Origin: an uncultured Pelagimonas sp.
GTDB lineage: Bacteria > Pseudomonadota > Alphaproteobacteria > Rhodobacterales > Rhodobacteraceae
DNA: 64,000 bases
Assembly (NCBI GenBank): GCA_947499735.1
Contig: CANMPP010000004.1
Location: 124,001-188,000 of the forward strand
Reading direction: 5' to 3'
The position numbers were made by a program, and so were the translations under genes. Shown piece after piece: positions 35,308 to 44,475 of this stretch. The notes under the pieces were generated by a model. It saw nothing but the letters and a program-made list of their open reading frames with translations. It searched no databases and was not told the DNA's origin. Position 1 is the stretch's first letter. Each line of letters opens with the position of its first letter.

Positions 35308-37539
35308 TTACGCGCTTGCGCCGGTAGCTTTGAGATGTTCAAGCACCTGATCTCGCGGGCCATCTACCGCCATGCGCCCATTGGACAGGATCAATGTACG
35401 TGTCGCCAGCTGCAGAATCGGCACACGATGTGTCGCAACCAAAACCGTGCGCCCTTGCATCCATGTTTCCAAACGCGAAATCAGTGTTTTTTCCAATGTC
35501 TGGTCTAGTGCTGCCGTTGGTTCATCCAACAGGCAGACATCCGGGTCTTGCAACCACATCCGTGCCCAGCCAATCGACTGGCGTTGCCCAACGGACAGGC
35601 CTGCGCCACCGTCATGAATGTCCAGATCCAGCCCCTTGGCATGGGATTTCACGAATTGGCCCAGCCCTGCAAAATCCAACGCCTCATAAAGGCGATCATC
35701 ATCACGCTCTAACATATTAAGGTTCAGGTTATCGCGCAGCGTGCCCTGAAACAGACGGACGTCCTGCCCAAGATATCCAATGCATCGTCGCAAATCGCGC
35801 GGGGCGATCTGGCTCATTTCTGTCCCGTCGATCAGGATTTGCCCCGTGCCCGGCGCATAAAGCCCGGTCAGCACCTTAAGCAATGTAGATTTACCCGACC
35901 CGTTCGATCCCAGCACGGCAACAACCTGACCCGGTTTGATCGTCAGACCTGACAGATCCAAAACGGCGGGCCCTTCGTCATCATAGCGGTAGGTCACATC
36001 CCGCAATTCATATTGCCCAGACAGGCTATCCCGACGCAGATATGTGCGTTCTGCACTTTCGTCTTGGGGCGCATGGGCAATCATGTCCAAACCATCAAGC
36101 GCAGCTTTCACATTGCCCCAGCGGGCCAGAATTCCGGACAGCTGTGTCAGCGGCGCCAACGTTCGTGTCGTCAGGATGCCGGTTGCGATGATAGATCCAA
36201 CGGTGAATTCGCCCGCAAACACCAGATAAGTGCCCGCAATGACAGCCGTAACATAGGTCACCTGCTGCATGCCTTGGCTCCAAAACCCAAGACTAGCCGC
36301 CAACGTTCGCTGTTGAGAGGATTTCAGCGCCTGAACCGCAGAAAGCTCTTCCCAAATTCGACGAAATCGATCCTCTGAGCGCTGCGTTTTAATCGTGTCG
36401 ATTTCGCCTACCGCTTCTTGCAGCAGGCGCGATTGGCGCGCAGAGGCACCCTGCATTTCCTTGGTCAGTCGGATCATCCGCTTTTGCATCAGAAAGCCGG
36501 GCACGACCATCAAGACACCGCCCAAGGCTAAGATCCAGACCACATTGCCCGCAATCGACGCAACGAGGAAAAAGAAAATAAAGATAAACGGGATATCCGC
36601 GACAGCGCCCACAGCCGAGGCCGTAAAGAATTCACGCACCGAACTGAAATCACGCATCGCGCTGAACAGTTGCACAGGCGACCGCCCCTTGATGTCCGAC
36701 CGCATTCCTAGCAAGCGATCCATCAACAGTTTCTGTACGCCCATTTCAATCTGACGACCGGCCCCATCCAAAAGACGCGCGCGCGACGCTTTTAAAAAGG
36801 CCTCCATCACAATCGCAGCCATAGCACCGGCGGCCAAAACCCAAAGGGTCGCGACGCTTTGATGCGGGATCACGCGGTCATAGACCTGTAGCGAAAACAT
36901 CGCGACAGCAATGGCCAGCAGATTGGCCACCAAAGATCCAATTGCAACTTCACCAAAGTGGCGTTTGAACCGGCCAAACTGGCCCCAAAACCAATGTTTT
37001 TGCGCCGCTTGATCCGCATGAATATCCGCCAGCATTTTAACGGGCGCTTCGGCTTTTAGGATCGTGCCCGTGAAATAGGGCGTAAAATCAGACAGGGCGA
37101 CTTCGCTGGTTTTTTCTTTCGCCGTCGCATCATAGATCTGCAAATCCCGGCCCGTTTGACCCAGAACCAACACGGCCTGACCACTGGTCATCAGCGCCAA
37201 AGCCGGCCAATGAGAGGCATTCAACCCGCGCGGTTGCAGCCCTTGGACAACAAGGCCCGCTGCCTGCAAACCCGCTTGAAGAGCCTCGGCACCATAACTG
37301 CCATCTTCGCCTGAATGACGCGTCAGCGCTTCTAAGATGTCTGCGGATTTGCCTTCAACGCCCAAGCGGCCTGCAAACACACGGATCAGATCAGCGCGTG
37401 ACTTCGCTTTTTCGGTCGCCTTAGCATCCGGTTTTGCAACACGATCTTTGCCACCATCCAGCACGGCCATGGCAGGTACCGCGGTCATGACGGCCTGACG
37501 TGCGCGATCCGCCAAATTGATTACATGTGACTTGGTCAT
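35308..37539 (-). CDS. Type I secretion ABC transporter, LapB-like with inactive C39 domain
   Basis: A 743-residue half-transporter. Residues about 40-165 correspond to a C39-like domain with no cysteine, so it binds rather than cuts substrate (CLD type). Six membrane helices (about 200-450) follow, then the nucleotide-binding domain with Walker A VLGSNGSGKST, signature LSVGQRQSIG and Walker B VCLLDEPTAALD. This matches LapB/RtxB exporters of large RTX adhesins. It overlaps the TolC-like gene by 4 bp and leads the HlyD gene by 12 bp. Confidence 0.93.
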   Translation of the reverse strand: MTKSHVINLADRARQAVMTAVPAMAVLDGGKDRVAKPDAKATEKAKSRADLIRVFAGRLGVEGKSADILEALTRHSGEDGSYGAEALQAGLQAAGLVVQGLQPRGLNASHWPALALMTSGQAVLVLGQTGRDLQIYDATAKEKTSEVALSDFTPYFTGTILKAEAPVKMLADIHADQAAQKHWFWGQFGRFKRHFGEVAIGSLVANLLAIAVAMFSLQVYDRVIPHQSVATLWVLAAGAMAAIVMEAFLKASRARLLDGAGRQIEMGVQKLLMDRLLGMRSDIKGRSPVQLFSAMRDFSSVREFFTASAVGAVADIPFIFIFFFLVASIAGNVVWILALGGVLMVVPGFLMQKRMIRLTKEMQGASARQSRLLQEAVGEIDTIKTQRSEDRFRRIWEELSAVQALKSSQQRTLAASLGFWSQGMQQVTYVTAVIAGTYLVFAGEFTVGSIIATGILTTRTLAPLTQLSGILARWGNVKAALDGLDMIAHAPQDESAERTYLRRDSLSGQYELRDVTYRYDDEGPAVLDLSGLTIKPGQVVAVLGSNGSGKSTLLKVLTGLYAPGTGQILIDGTEMSQIAPRDLRRCIGYLGQDVRLFQGTLRDNLNLNMLERDDDRLYEALDFAGLGQFVKSHAKGLDLDIHDGGAGLSVGQRQSIGWARMWLQDPDVCLLDEPTAALDQTLEKTLISRLETWMQGRTVLVATHRVPILQLATRTLILSNGRMAVDGPRDQVLEHLKATGASA

Positions 37540-38909
37540 ATCTGCGCCCCTTCTGCCAAAGCCCCGCGCAAGCGGGCCAGCTCCAACGCGGTGCGCTGCG
37601 CTTTGTATTTCAGATCCAGCTCTTTCTCGAGCGCATCCGCATAGGTTTCATAGACGCCAACCACAGCCATGACCTGACGCTGTCCGTTTTCAAATTGCTG
37701 TTGGAACAGGTCGAGATTGTGTTTTGCATCCCGTGTCAGCTTGGCCGCTTCATCGGCCTGTCGGCGATAGGCCTCTAGACGTAGGCTTTGTGCGGCAATG
37801 TCACGATTGGCCTGCTGTTGTGCATCCAGCACCTGCCGCCCCGCGTTTTCACGGATGATTTCTAGGGCCTTCAGTTCCGAACCAGTGCCCAAACCAAACA
37901 GCTTATCCGTGGTAACACCGAGCACCCCGGTTGCTTCACCTGTTTTGTCCACCGAACCAGACAATCCCAGACCGGGCAGATGAGACGCACGATCAATACG
38001 GGCCTGCGCAATGTCCACATCACGTTGTGCTTCCGCCCGGATCACGCCCAGCGGTTTGCCCGCATCAAGATCCCGCAGCCCGCCCAAACCGGACAGGCCG
38101 GATAGATCCAGTTCGGCCATTGCATTCAATTCGGCAAAGGCGGTGTATTCCATTTCGTGGGCTTGATCGATTTGCGACCGGATCGTGGCTAGTTTCTGGC
38201 GCACCACGTTCAGATCGGACATGTCAGACACGCCGCCCGCAACGCGCTGTTCAAGCACCCATTCGAACTGGGTCATATCCTTAAGCGCCGTGTTGTAATG
38301 CCCCTGGCGTTCCCGCCCCTCAGCCCCATTCAGATAAATAGACAAAGCATCATAGACACGCGAATTGCCATGATCGACCAGATTGACCGCCGCCAATTCG
38401 ACATTGTGCTTGGCCAAATCGCGCTCGGCCTTTTTGCGACCATTGTCGAACAGAACCTGATCCACGACGAGGCTGGTCACCCATTCGCCCAAAGAATTCA
38501 GCGAAATGTCGGGCCCAATTGTCGGCAACCAATTGTATTGCGACGCCGATTGGCGCAAGCGCGCGACCTGCAATTCGGCCTCAGCCACGCGGGCGTCAGA
38601 GGCGATCACAGACAAAGCCACGGTTGCAAAGGGCGTGCCGGATTCAATCGTGCTAGGCCGGGCCTGCAGATCGGCAATGATCTGCGATCCCTCATCCTGC
38701 GCAACCTCGCCCGAGGCCAGAGCAATCTGACCGGCATCTGCTGACCCGTTGCCTGCGCCCAAACCGGTCGCAGACGTGATTTTCGACAAACCGCCCTTAA
38801 GACGCGTCACCACGCCATCACGAGGTTCGCCATTATGATATGTTGTTGTGCAGCCTGCCATGATTGCGCTGATCGCAATCAAGCCTGCCAACCGCCTGCT
38901 CAATGTCAT
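37536..38909 (-). CDS. TolC-family outer membrane secretion lipoprotein, LapE-like
   Basis: A 457-residue outer-membrane factor. From the ATG at 38909 the signal ends in a lipobox (IMAGC), so it is probably lipidated. Two TolC-type repeats with long helices follow (e.g. DARVAEAELQVARLRQSASQ, then AQARIDRASHLPGL in the second half). The frame is open to 39026, without a signal peptide. It completes the type I system with the ABC and HlyD genes and overlaps the ABC gene by 4 bp. Confidence 0.9.
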   Translation of the reverse strand: MTLSRRLAGLIAISAIMAGCTTTYHNGEPRDGVVTRLKGGLSKITSATGLGAGNGSADAGQIALASGEVAQDEGSQIIADLQARPSTIESGTPFATVALSVIASDARVAEAELQVARLRQSASQYNWLPTIGPDISLNSLGEWVTSLVVDQVLFDNGRKKAERDLAKHNVELAAVNLVDHGNSRVYDALSIYLNGAEGRERQGHYNTALKDMTQFEWVLEQRVAGGVSDMSDLNVVRQKLATIRSQIDQAHEMEYTAFAELNAMAELDLSGLSGLGGLRDLDAGKPLGVIRAEAQRDVDIAQARIDRASHLPGLGLSGSVDKTGEATGVLGVTTDKLFGLGTGSELKALEIIRENAGRQVLDAQQQANRDIAAQSLRLEAYRRQADEAAKLTRDAKHNLDLFQQQFENGQRQVMAVVGVYETYADALEKELDLKYKAQRTALELARLRGALAEGAQI

Positions 38910-39042
38910 GTCGTGCCCCCGTAACTGGCGCGAATTATTATGTTTTAATCGGGAAATGGGGATCAGTTTGTGCCGATCCTCCGGATATTTTAAACTGTGC
39001 TGATGGCCCGACATACGGGCCATCAAAATTTTAATCTTGCGA

Positions 39043-42000
39043 TCAGATCACAACATTGGTGATTTCATCTTCGATCAGAACAGTCGCGTCACCCAATGTG
39101 TACACATTAAAGGTTGTGCCGTCCTGCTCGGCCGTGCCGTTTGCAACCGCACCTTCCAGATTGACCGTGTCGTCAGAGCCGCCTTTGATCAGAACCGTGT
39201 CAGATTCATCAGACAGGGCAAGGATCTGATCTTCGGTGATCGTCAGGTTTGTATCCTCGGCAAATTCCAAATCGATTTCTTCGATTTTGAAATCAGACAG
39301 AGCATTGGCCAGACTGTCAGTAAAGGTCACATCAGATGTCGCAGGATCATCGGTTACCAAATAGGATCCGTTGGTATTGCCCGCATCATCTGTTGTGGAC
39401 AGAACCAGATGCGTGCCATCAGATACAGGTTCGGCGAACGCATGGAACGTGGTTGTTCCCGCAATATCGACCGATGCGGAAATTTCAACTTCGGAAATCG
39501 CCGATGATCCGTCACCTGCAAATTCAACCTGATTGATTTCAACTTCATCAGAAGATGTTTCTGTCGAAATCGCAGTAACACCCGCATGACCACGTGTGTA
39601 ATCGACCCAATCCAGCGCATCCGGTGCGGATGTATCGATGGTCAGAACATTGCCGTCGTCTACGATGGCCGTATTGCCGGCCGCATCTGTTGCCGTCACA
39701 TCCAGTGTTAGATCACCCTCATAATCCAGAGGGATCGCATCTGCCGGAATGATCGCGGTCCATGTCCCGCCAGAAACAGTGATGTTTTCCGCCGGAACGT
39801 CATAGCCCGCAACAGAGATCGCAATTGTAGACCCGGGTTCAACCGTGCCTGACACCATGACGCCAGACAATGCTTCGTCTGTGTTGACCACATCATCATC
39901 GCCATCTGCAACAGATGTAATCGCCAGATCGCGCACCTCTGTGTCGATCGTCACCACACGGCTGTCAGTCGCCACATTGCCTGCGCTATCGGTTGCCGTC
40001 ACTGTGGCATCCACCGTGAATAGGCCAGTATCGCCTGCAATGCTGTCATCTGTAACGGGGATGTCGGCAGGATCATAATCCACAGACCATGTGCCATCGG
40101 CACCCGTGCTGGTGGTCATGATCACACCGTTCATGTCCACTTCGATGCTGACATATGGATCAGCCGTACCCGTCAATGTGAACCCATCTGCCTGCTCGGC
40201 AGCGTTTACAACATTGTCATCGCCTTCTGTCCCGGTTTGATCAATGGTCACATCCACTTCGGTATCGACATCAAAGTCAAACGCAGCGGTTGCCGTGTTG
40301 CCCGCACTGTCGACTGAAGTCACATTGGCCGTTGTGGTATATTCACCCTCGGCGATCTGACCGGAGGCAAAGGTTGCGCTCCATGTGCCATCCGCCGCAA
40401 CAGTTGCCGTCACCGTTTCACCGTCGATTTCCACAGAAACCGTGCTGCCCGGTTGCGTTTGGCCCGTCAGGGTAACACCGCTTGGGTGTTCAACCTCGTT
40501 GATCAGATCATCGCCCGTGACGGTCACGCTATTGACGGTATCAACCTCGAAATCAAAAGACGCTGTCGCCGTGTTGCCTGCCGTATCCACCGAAGTCACA
40601 TTGGCCGTCGTGGTATATTCACCCTCGGCAATCTGACCAGAAGCAAAGGTCGCGCTCCATGTGCCATCAGCCGCAACAGTTGCAGGAACCGACACGCCGT
40701 CGATTTCAACAGTGACTGTGCTACCCGGCTGCGCAGTGCCTGTCAGGGTCACACCATCTGCATGCTCAACCTCGTTGATCAGATCGTCACCCGTGATGGT
40801 CACTGTGTTGACGGTATCCACGTCAAAATCGAATGTACCGCTGGCCGTATTACCGGCTGTATCAACAGAGGTCACAGTTGCAGATGTGGCGTATTCGCCT
40901 TCTGCAATTTGTGCCGGTGTAAAGGTCGCGGTCCACGTTCCATCAGCCGCAACAGTTGCAGGGATGCTCACACCACCAACCTCGACAGACACCGTGCTGC
41001 CCGGCTGCGCCGTGCCTGTCAGGGTGACGCCTGCCGCATGTTCGGCTTCGTTGATTAGACTATCGCCCGTCACTGTCACTGAATTGACTGTGTCGACTTC
41101 AAAATCAAAAGACGCTGTGGCCGTGTTCCCGGCCGTATCCACAGAAGTCACATTCGCCGTCGTGGTATATTCACCCTCGGCAATTTCACCCGGTGCAAAG
41201 GTCGCGGTCCACGTGCCGTCAGCCGCAACAGTCGCAGGCACCGTCACGCCGCCAACCTCAACAGAAACTGTGCTACCGGGCTGCGCTATACCGGTTAGGG
41301 TCACGCCTGCCGCATGTTCTGTTTCGTTGATCAGCGTGTCACCTGTGACAGTAACGGCATTGACCGTGTCTACTTCGAAATCAAAGGTTGCTGTGGCCGT
41401 GTTACCGGCATCATCCGTCGCTGTCACAGATGCCGTTGTGGTATATTCGCCCTCTGGCAATTCACCCGGTGCATAATCCACAGACCATGTACCATCATCA
41501 CCAACAGTGGTTTCTTTCGAGACACCTTCGACTTCTACAACGATCGTTGCACCAGCTTCTCCAGAGCCAACAAGCGTTACGCCTGAATTATGCTCATCTT
41601 CATTGATCAGATCATCGCCCGAAATGTCGACCTCGGTCGAGGAATCAACAGGGACTTCAACGACGGGCTCATCTTTTGGTGTGACGACCGGTTCTTCATC
41701 GACAACGTCATCCACGACCGCTGGCGTATCATCGACATCGTCGACGACAGCATCATCAACAACATCTTCGACTGTCTCGTCATCATCATCGCTGCCAGAA
41801 CCGCTGCCACCCAACAGGGCCGCACCGGCAACCAAAGCACCCGCACCCAGCAGACCCGAGGTTCCACCGCCATCTAGCAGACCACCGCCAAAACGTGTGA
41901 CCTCTTCCTCTGCGCCGTAAACAACGGGGTCATCAAAGAAGATCAGGTTGTCATTGGGGCTCCATTTATCCCAGGATTCTGCACCGCTATATTGCGCATA

Positions 42001-42309
42001 CAAAACACCGTCACCACCATCGATCAGGGCGACTTCGACCAGATCACCGCCAGAGGACAGAAACAGCCGGGTCGCGCCATCAACGCCTGTTGTGTAATAC
42101 CCTTCGATCACGATCACACGACCGTCTGCAAGGGTCACAAGCAGATCATCAGCAGCACGATCATAGCTGCCAACTTCCGCTTGGTTCAGATTTAGGGAAA
42201 TTTCGCTGCCAGATGCGGCTTGGATCACTGATCCGCCATTTTCACCACCTACAACACCACGTTCGAGCGCACCCAATGGGGTACGCACGACAAATTCAAT
42301 CGCGCTCAT
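39043..42309 (-). CDS. BapA-type biofilm adhesin with Ig-like repeats
   Basis: A 1088-residue type I-secreted adhesin. Residues 1-130 form a BapA prefix-like beta domain; 140-172 are Gly/Ala-rich (GLLGAGALVAGAALLGGSGS), and 172-226 an acidic Asp/Val linker. Seven bacterial Ig-like repeats follow: five of 92 residues at 227-686 that are nearly identical, then two longer and diverged (687-793, 794-899). The C-terminal 190 residues end NVYTLGDATVLIEDEITNVVI, a typical T1SS-substrate ending. It is small for the class and likely varies in length by recombination between repeats. It lies just upstream of its own secretion genes. Confidence 0.9.
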   Translation of the reverse strand: MSAIEFVVRTPLGALERGVVGGENGGSVIQAASGSEISLNLNQAEVGSYDRAADDLLVTLADGRVIVIEGYYTTGVDGATRLFLSSGGDLVEVALIDGGDGVLYAQYSGAESWDKWSPNDNLIFFDDPVVYGAEEEVTRFGGGLLDGGGTSGLLGAGALVAGAALLGGSGSGSDDDDETVEDVVDDAVVDDVDDTPAVVDDVVDEEPVVTPKDEPVVEVPVDSSTEVDISGDDLINEDEHNSGVTLVGSGEAGATIVVEVEGVSKETTVGDDGTWSVDYAPGELPEGEYTTTASVTATDDAGNTATATFDFEVDTVNAVTVTGDTLINETEHAAGVTLTGIAQPGSTVSVEVGGVTVPATVAADGTWTATFAPGEIAEGEYTTTANVTSVDTAGNTATASFDFEVDTVNSVTVTGDSLINEAEHAAGVTLTGTAQPGSTVSVEVGGVSIPATVAADGTWTATFTPAQIAEGEYATSATVTSVDTAGNTASGTFDFDVDTVNTVTITGDDLINEVEHADGVTLTGTAQPGSTVTVEIDGVSVPATVAADGTWSATFASGQIAEGEYTTTANVTSVDTAGNTATASFDFEVDTVNSVTVTGDDLINEVEHPSGVTLTGQTQPGSTVSVEIDGETVTATVAADGTWSATFASGQIAEGEYTTTANVTSVDSAGNTATAAFDFDVDTEVDVTIDQTGTEGDDNVVNAAEQADGFTLTGTADPYVSIEVDMNGVIMTTSTGADGTWSVDYDPADIPVTDDSIAGDTGLFTVDATVTATDSAGNVATDSRVVTIDTEVRDLAITSVADGDDDVVNTDEALSGVMVSGTVEPGSTIAISVAGYDVPAENITVSGGTWTAIIPADAIPLDYEGDLTLDVTATDAAGNTAIVDDGNVLTIDTSAPDALDWVDYTRGHAGVTAISTETSSDEVEINQVEFAGDGSSAISEVEISASVDIAGTTTFHAFAEPVSDGTHLVLSTTDDAGNTNGSYLVTDDPATSDVTFTDSLANALSDFKIEEIDLEFAEDTNLTITEDQILALSDESDTVLIKGGSDDTVNLEGAVANGTAEQDGTTFNVYTLGDATVLIEDEITNVVI
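40252..41631 (-). repeat. Five tandem 276-bp repeats in the adhesin gene
   Basis: Five in-frame copies of 92 codons, at 41631-41356, 41355-41080, 41079-40804, 40803-40528 and 40527-40252. Each encodes VTxTGDxLINExEH, then GVTLTGxAQPGSTVxVE and a TAGNTATASFDF ending. The nucleotide copies are very alike, so expansion or loss is likely, and assembly may miscount them. Confidence 0.9.
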
Positions 42310-42423
42310 AACACTACCGCTCTACTAACTATGCGACCATGATTTATTTTTATTGGTCGCGGTTCTTGCCTAGTGTCAGTCGTACACAATCCAAGGAATC
42401 TGCGCTACAAAAAATTTTAACGT

Positions 42424-42465
42424 TTTATGGGGAAAACGGCTAAGTTGACGCCACTTCCCCATAAA
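42424..42465. repeat. 11-bp inverted repeat between adhesin and Gfo/Idh genes
   Basis: TTTATGGGGAA (42424-42434) and TTCCCCATAAA (42455-42465) are perfect arms with a 20-base spacer. It lies 115-156 bp upstream of the adhesin start and past the end of the Gfo/Idh gene. Either an operator for a dimeric regulator of the adhesin or a terminator for the upstream gene (an A/T run follows on the - strand). Confidence 0.6.
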
Positions 42466-42482
42466 TTTGTGGTCAGAACGCC

Positions 42483-43562
42483 TTAAAAACACACTATATT
42501 GTGGGCCGCTGCGGATCGTTGTGCCGCCAATCCCATGCGCACAGCCCAGGCCCCATCGGACAAACCAACCTCGATCTGACCACCGGATTTAACCATCCGC
42601 ACAAATCTCTGATGTTGGTAAAACGTCGAACCATTATGATCGCCGGCATCCAAAATTGAGGGATCAATCGGGCAATCCACTTCATACGGTGCCTTGGTAT
42701 CACGCGGGGAAATCACCACTTTGGGTTCAGCGCCCTTTAGGCTGCCATCTGGTTGAAACCGGGCCGGTCCCGGAACCAGTGCTTCGATTTTTCCAGCAGG
42801 ACCCACGGCGCTGATTTCTTCCTGATATTGTGCTCCTTCCGCAAACATGCAGAGTTCGAGCATCGCGCGTGCGCCAGACGCAAAATCGACAATCACATAG
42901 GCATTGTCCCAAATATCCGGCCGCTGCCCGTTATAATCTTCATCCAGATGATTCACGTCCTGACCACCGCTGGCCATCACACGCACCGGATCTGATTTCA
43001 GGACCAACCGCATCAAATCGAAAAAATGGCAACATTTTTCGACCAATGTGCCACCTGTATTGCTGTTGAAGCGATTCCAATCACCGACCTTTTGTAGGAA
43101 CGGAAAGCGATGCTCGCGAATGGTGAGCATCTTAATCCCGCCAGTCACGTCGTCCGCACGGGTCAGAAATTCCGCAACGGGCGGCATATAACGATACTCC
43201 ATCGCGACCCAAATGGGCGCAGGGTATGCGTCGAGCATCTTCAACTGCGCCAATTCGCCCTCATTCACATGCAATGGCTTTTCCACCAATACCGGCAAAG
43301 GTCGTGTCTCTGCGATGTGCATCATTTGCGGGATATGCATATGATTGGGACTGGCAATCAAAAGGCAGTCCAAAGTTGGTTCCGCCAGCAAGGCGTCCAG
43401 CGAGGCACACATAACGGCATCTGGCGCAATATCATGAGACCGCGCCGCCTGCTCTGCATCGGGTTCATAAATCGCATGGACACGCGCATCTGGCAAAAGT
43501 GCAATATTGCGCAAATGCTCGCGCCCCATCATGCCACAGCCAATAACTCCGTAATTGATCAT
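42483..43562 (-). CDS. Gfo/Idh/MocA family oxidoreductase
   Basis: A 359-residue NAD(P)-dependent dehydrogenase for sugars or cyclitols. Start at the ATG at 43562 after AGGGGGAG. The Rossmann motif VIGCGMMGREHLRN is near the N-terminus, and VEKPLH provides the conserved lysine. The C-terminal alpha/beta domain has FNSNTGGTLVEKCCHFFDLMRL, including the usual His. It follows the GntR gene by 13 bases on the same strand, so regulator and enzyme are one unit, divergent from the monooxygenase operon. Substrate unknown; a carbohydrate is likely. Confidence 0.88.
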   Translation of the reverse strand: MINYGVIGCGMMGREHLRNIALLPDARVHAIYEPDAEQAARSHDIAPDAVMCASLDALLAEPTLDCLLIASPNHMHIPQMMHIAETRPLPVLVEKPLHVNEGELAQLKMLDAYPAPIWVAMEYRYMPPVAEFLTRADDVTGGIKMLTIREHRFPFLQKVGDWNRFNSNTGGTLVEKCCHFFDLMRLVLKSDPVRVMASGGQDVNHLDEDYNGQRPDIWDNAYVIVDFASGARAMLELCMFAEGAQYQEEISAVGPAGKIEALVPGPARFQPDGSLKGAEPKVVISPRDTKAPYEVDCPIDPSILDAGDHNGSTFYQHQRFVRMVKSGGQIEVGLSDGAWAVRMGLAAQRSAAAHNIVCF

Positions 43563-43575
43563 GGCGCTCCCCCTT

Positions 43576-44277
43576 TTAGGCCATGCGCGCGACATATTTC
43601 GCGACATTCGTATTGATCCAGTTATGAGATATCTCAGCAATTTCCCCCTCACGCGAGACAGAACGCCGCGTCACAAGCAAAGCAGGCGCTTTCGCCGCCA
43701 TCCCAAAACTGTCCGGCGCCCAATCGGGCAATGGATCAACGGTTAGACCATCCTCCGCTTTGGCAATCCAAAGATCCAGTTTTTCACGATAATACAAATA
43801 CAAAGATTCTGACATCGAGCACGTGCTCAAAGTCTCGGCGTAAGATGCATCCAGCCAAATTTCCTCCAAAACCGCTGGTATTCCAGCCAAAGACCGGATG
43901 CGCCGGATTCGGTGCGCAACGTCACTTTTGCCAAATTCGGGCAAGTGATCGGGTTTTTCCATGCGCTCCACCGACATCAACTCGGCAGTCGGCAATCCAC
44001 CGCCCTGCAACAATTCAACGCGATAGAATGAATAGACAGAATCGACATCCATGCGCGCCTGCACATAGTTTCCCGACCCCTGAACGCGCACCAGCACTCC
44101 CTTTTCTGTCAAATCTGACAAGGCTTTACGCAATGTTCCAACCGCGATGCCATAGCGCCGCGCCATGACGCGTTCTGGTTCTAAACGTTGGCCATCCACC
44201 AATCGACCCGCCTGAATTTCCCGGATCAGCATTTCACTGATTTGGATATGAAGCGGCAATGCATATTTGGACGGCAT
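43576..44277 (-). CDS. GntR-family transcriptional regulator, HutC subfamily (UTRA domain)
   Basis: A 233-residue regulator. I start at MPSKYALPLHIQ (44277), preceded by GGGGGAG. The winged helix spans about 6-73 with EPERVMARRYGIAVGTLRKA as the recognition region and VRVQGSGNYV as the wing. The remainder is a UTRA ligand-binding domain (ELLQGGGLPTAEL through VTRRSVSREGEIAEIS). Such regulators usually sense a pathway substrate or sugar phosphate and repress nearby catabolic genes; the divergent operon at 44.5-47.6 kb is the obvious target. Confidence 0.9.
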   Translation of the reverse strand: MPSKYALPLHIQISEMLIREIQAGRLVDGQRLEPERVMARRYGIAVGTLRKALSDLTEKGVLVRVQGSGNYVQARMDVDSVYSFYRVELLQGGGLPTAELMSVERMEKPDHLPEFGKSDVAHRIRRIRSLAGIPAVLEEIWLDASYAETLSTCSMSESLYLYYREKLDLWIAKAEDGLTVDPLPDWAPDSFGMAAKAPALLVTRRSVSREGEIAEISHNWINTNVAKYVARMA

Positions 44278-44305
44278 TAAAGGGACTCCCCCAGAATTGA
44301 TACAT

Positions 44306-44320
44306 AATTGATTTACAATT
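44306..44320. promoter_or_regulatory. Candidate operator AATTG-N5-CAATT
   Basis: A 5-bp inverted repeat with 5-base spacer about 30 bp upstream of the GntR start, in the divergent control region. Possible GntR autoregulatory site; pattern only. Confidence 0.3.
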
Positions 44321-44412
44321 TTTGAAATGATAAACAAGAACAATGGCAAATAGTTATGACCACCTGTCTAAATCGTGAGGCCATATTGTGAAGAAGCTAG
44401 GCTAAACAAGCC

Positions 44413-44438
44413 GTTGTGCAGGACACTCCTAGCACAAC
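44413..44438. promoter_or_regulatory. Candidate operator GTTGTGC-N12-GCACAAC
   Basis: A perfect 7-bp inverted repeat with a 12-base spacer, 38 bp upstream of the redoxin gene that heads the monooxygenase operon. It lies where a repressor or activator site would be expected. Confidence 0.45.
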
Positions 44439-44475
44439 CTAAGGACAACACGGAACAACGAAAAGGAACCTAGCG

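Noticed and set aside
39037-41586. Several + strand ORFs of 66-271 codons opposite the adhesin repeats
   Set aside because: They are antisense shadows of a repetitive, biased coding sequence; they share the 276-bp periodicity, have no ribosome sites and no recognisable domain.
40252-41631. Regular repeats that could look like a CRISPR array
   Set aside because: Unit is 276 bp with no spacers, fully in frame within the adhesin; no cas genes in the window.
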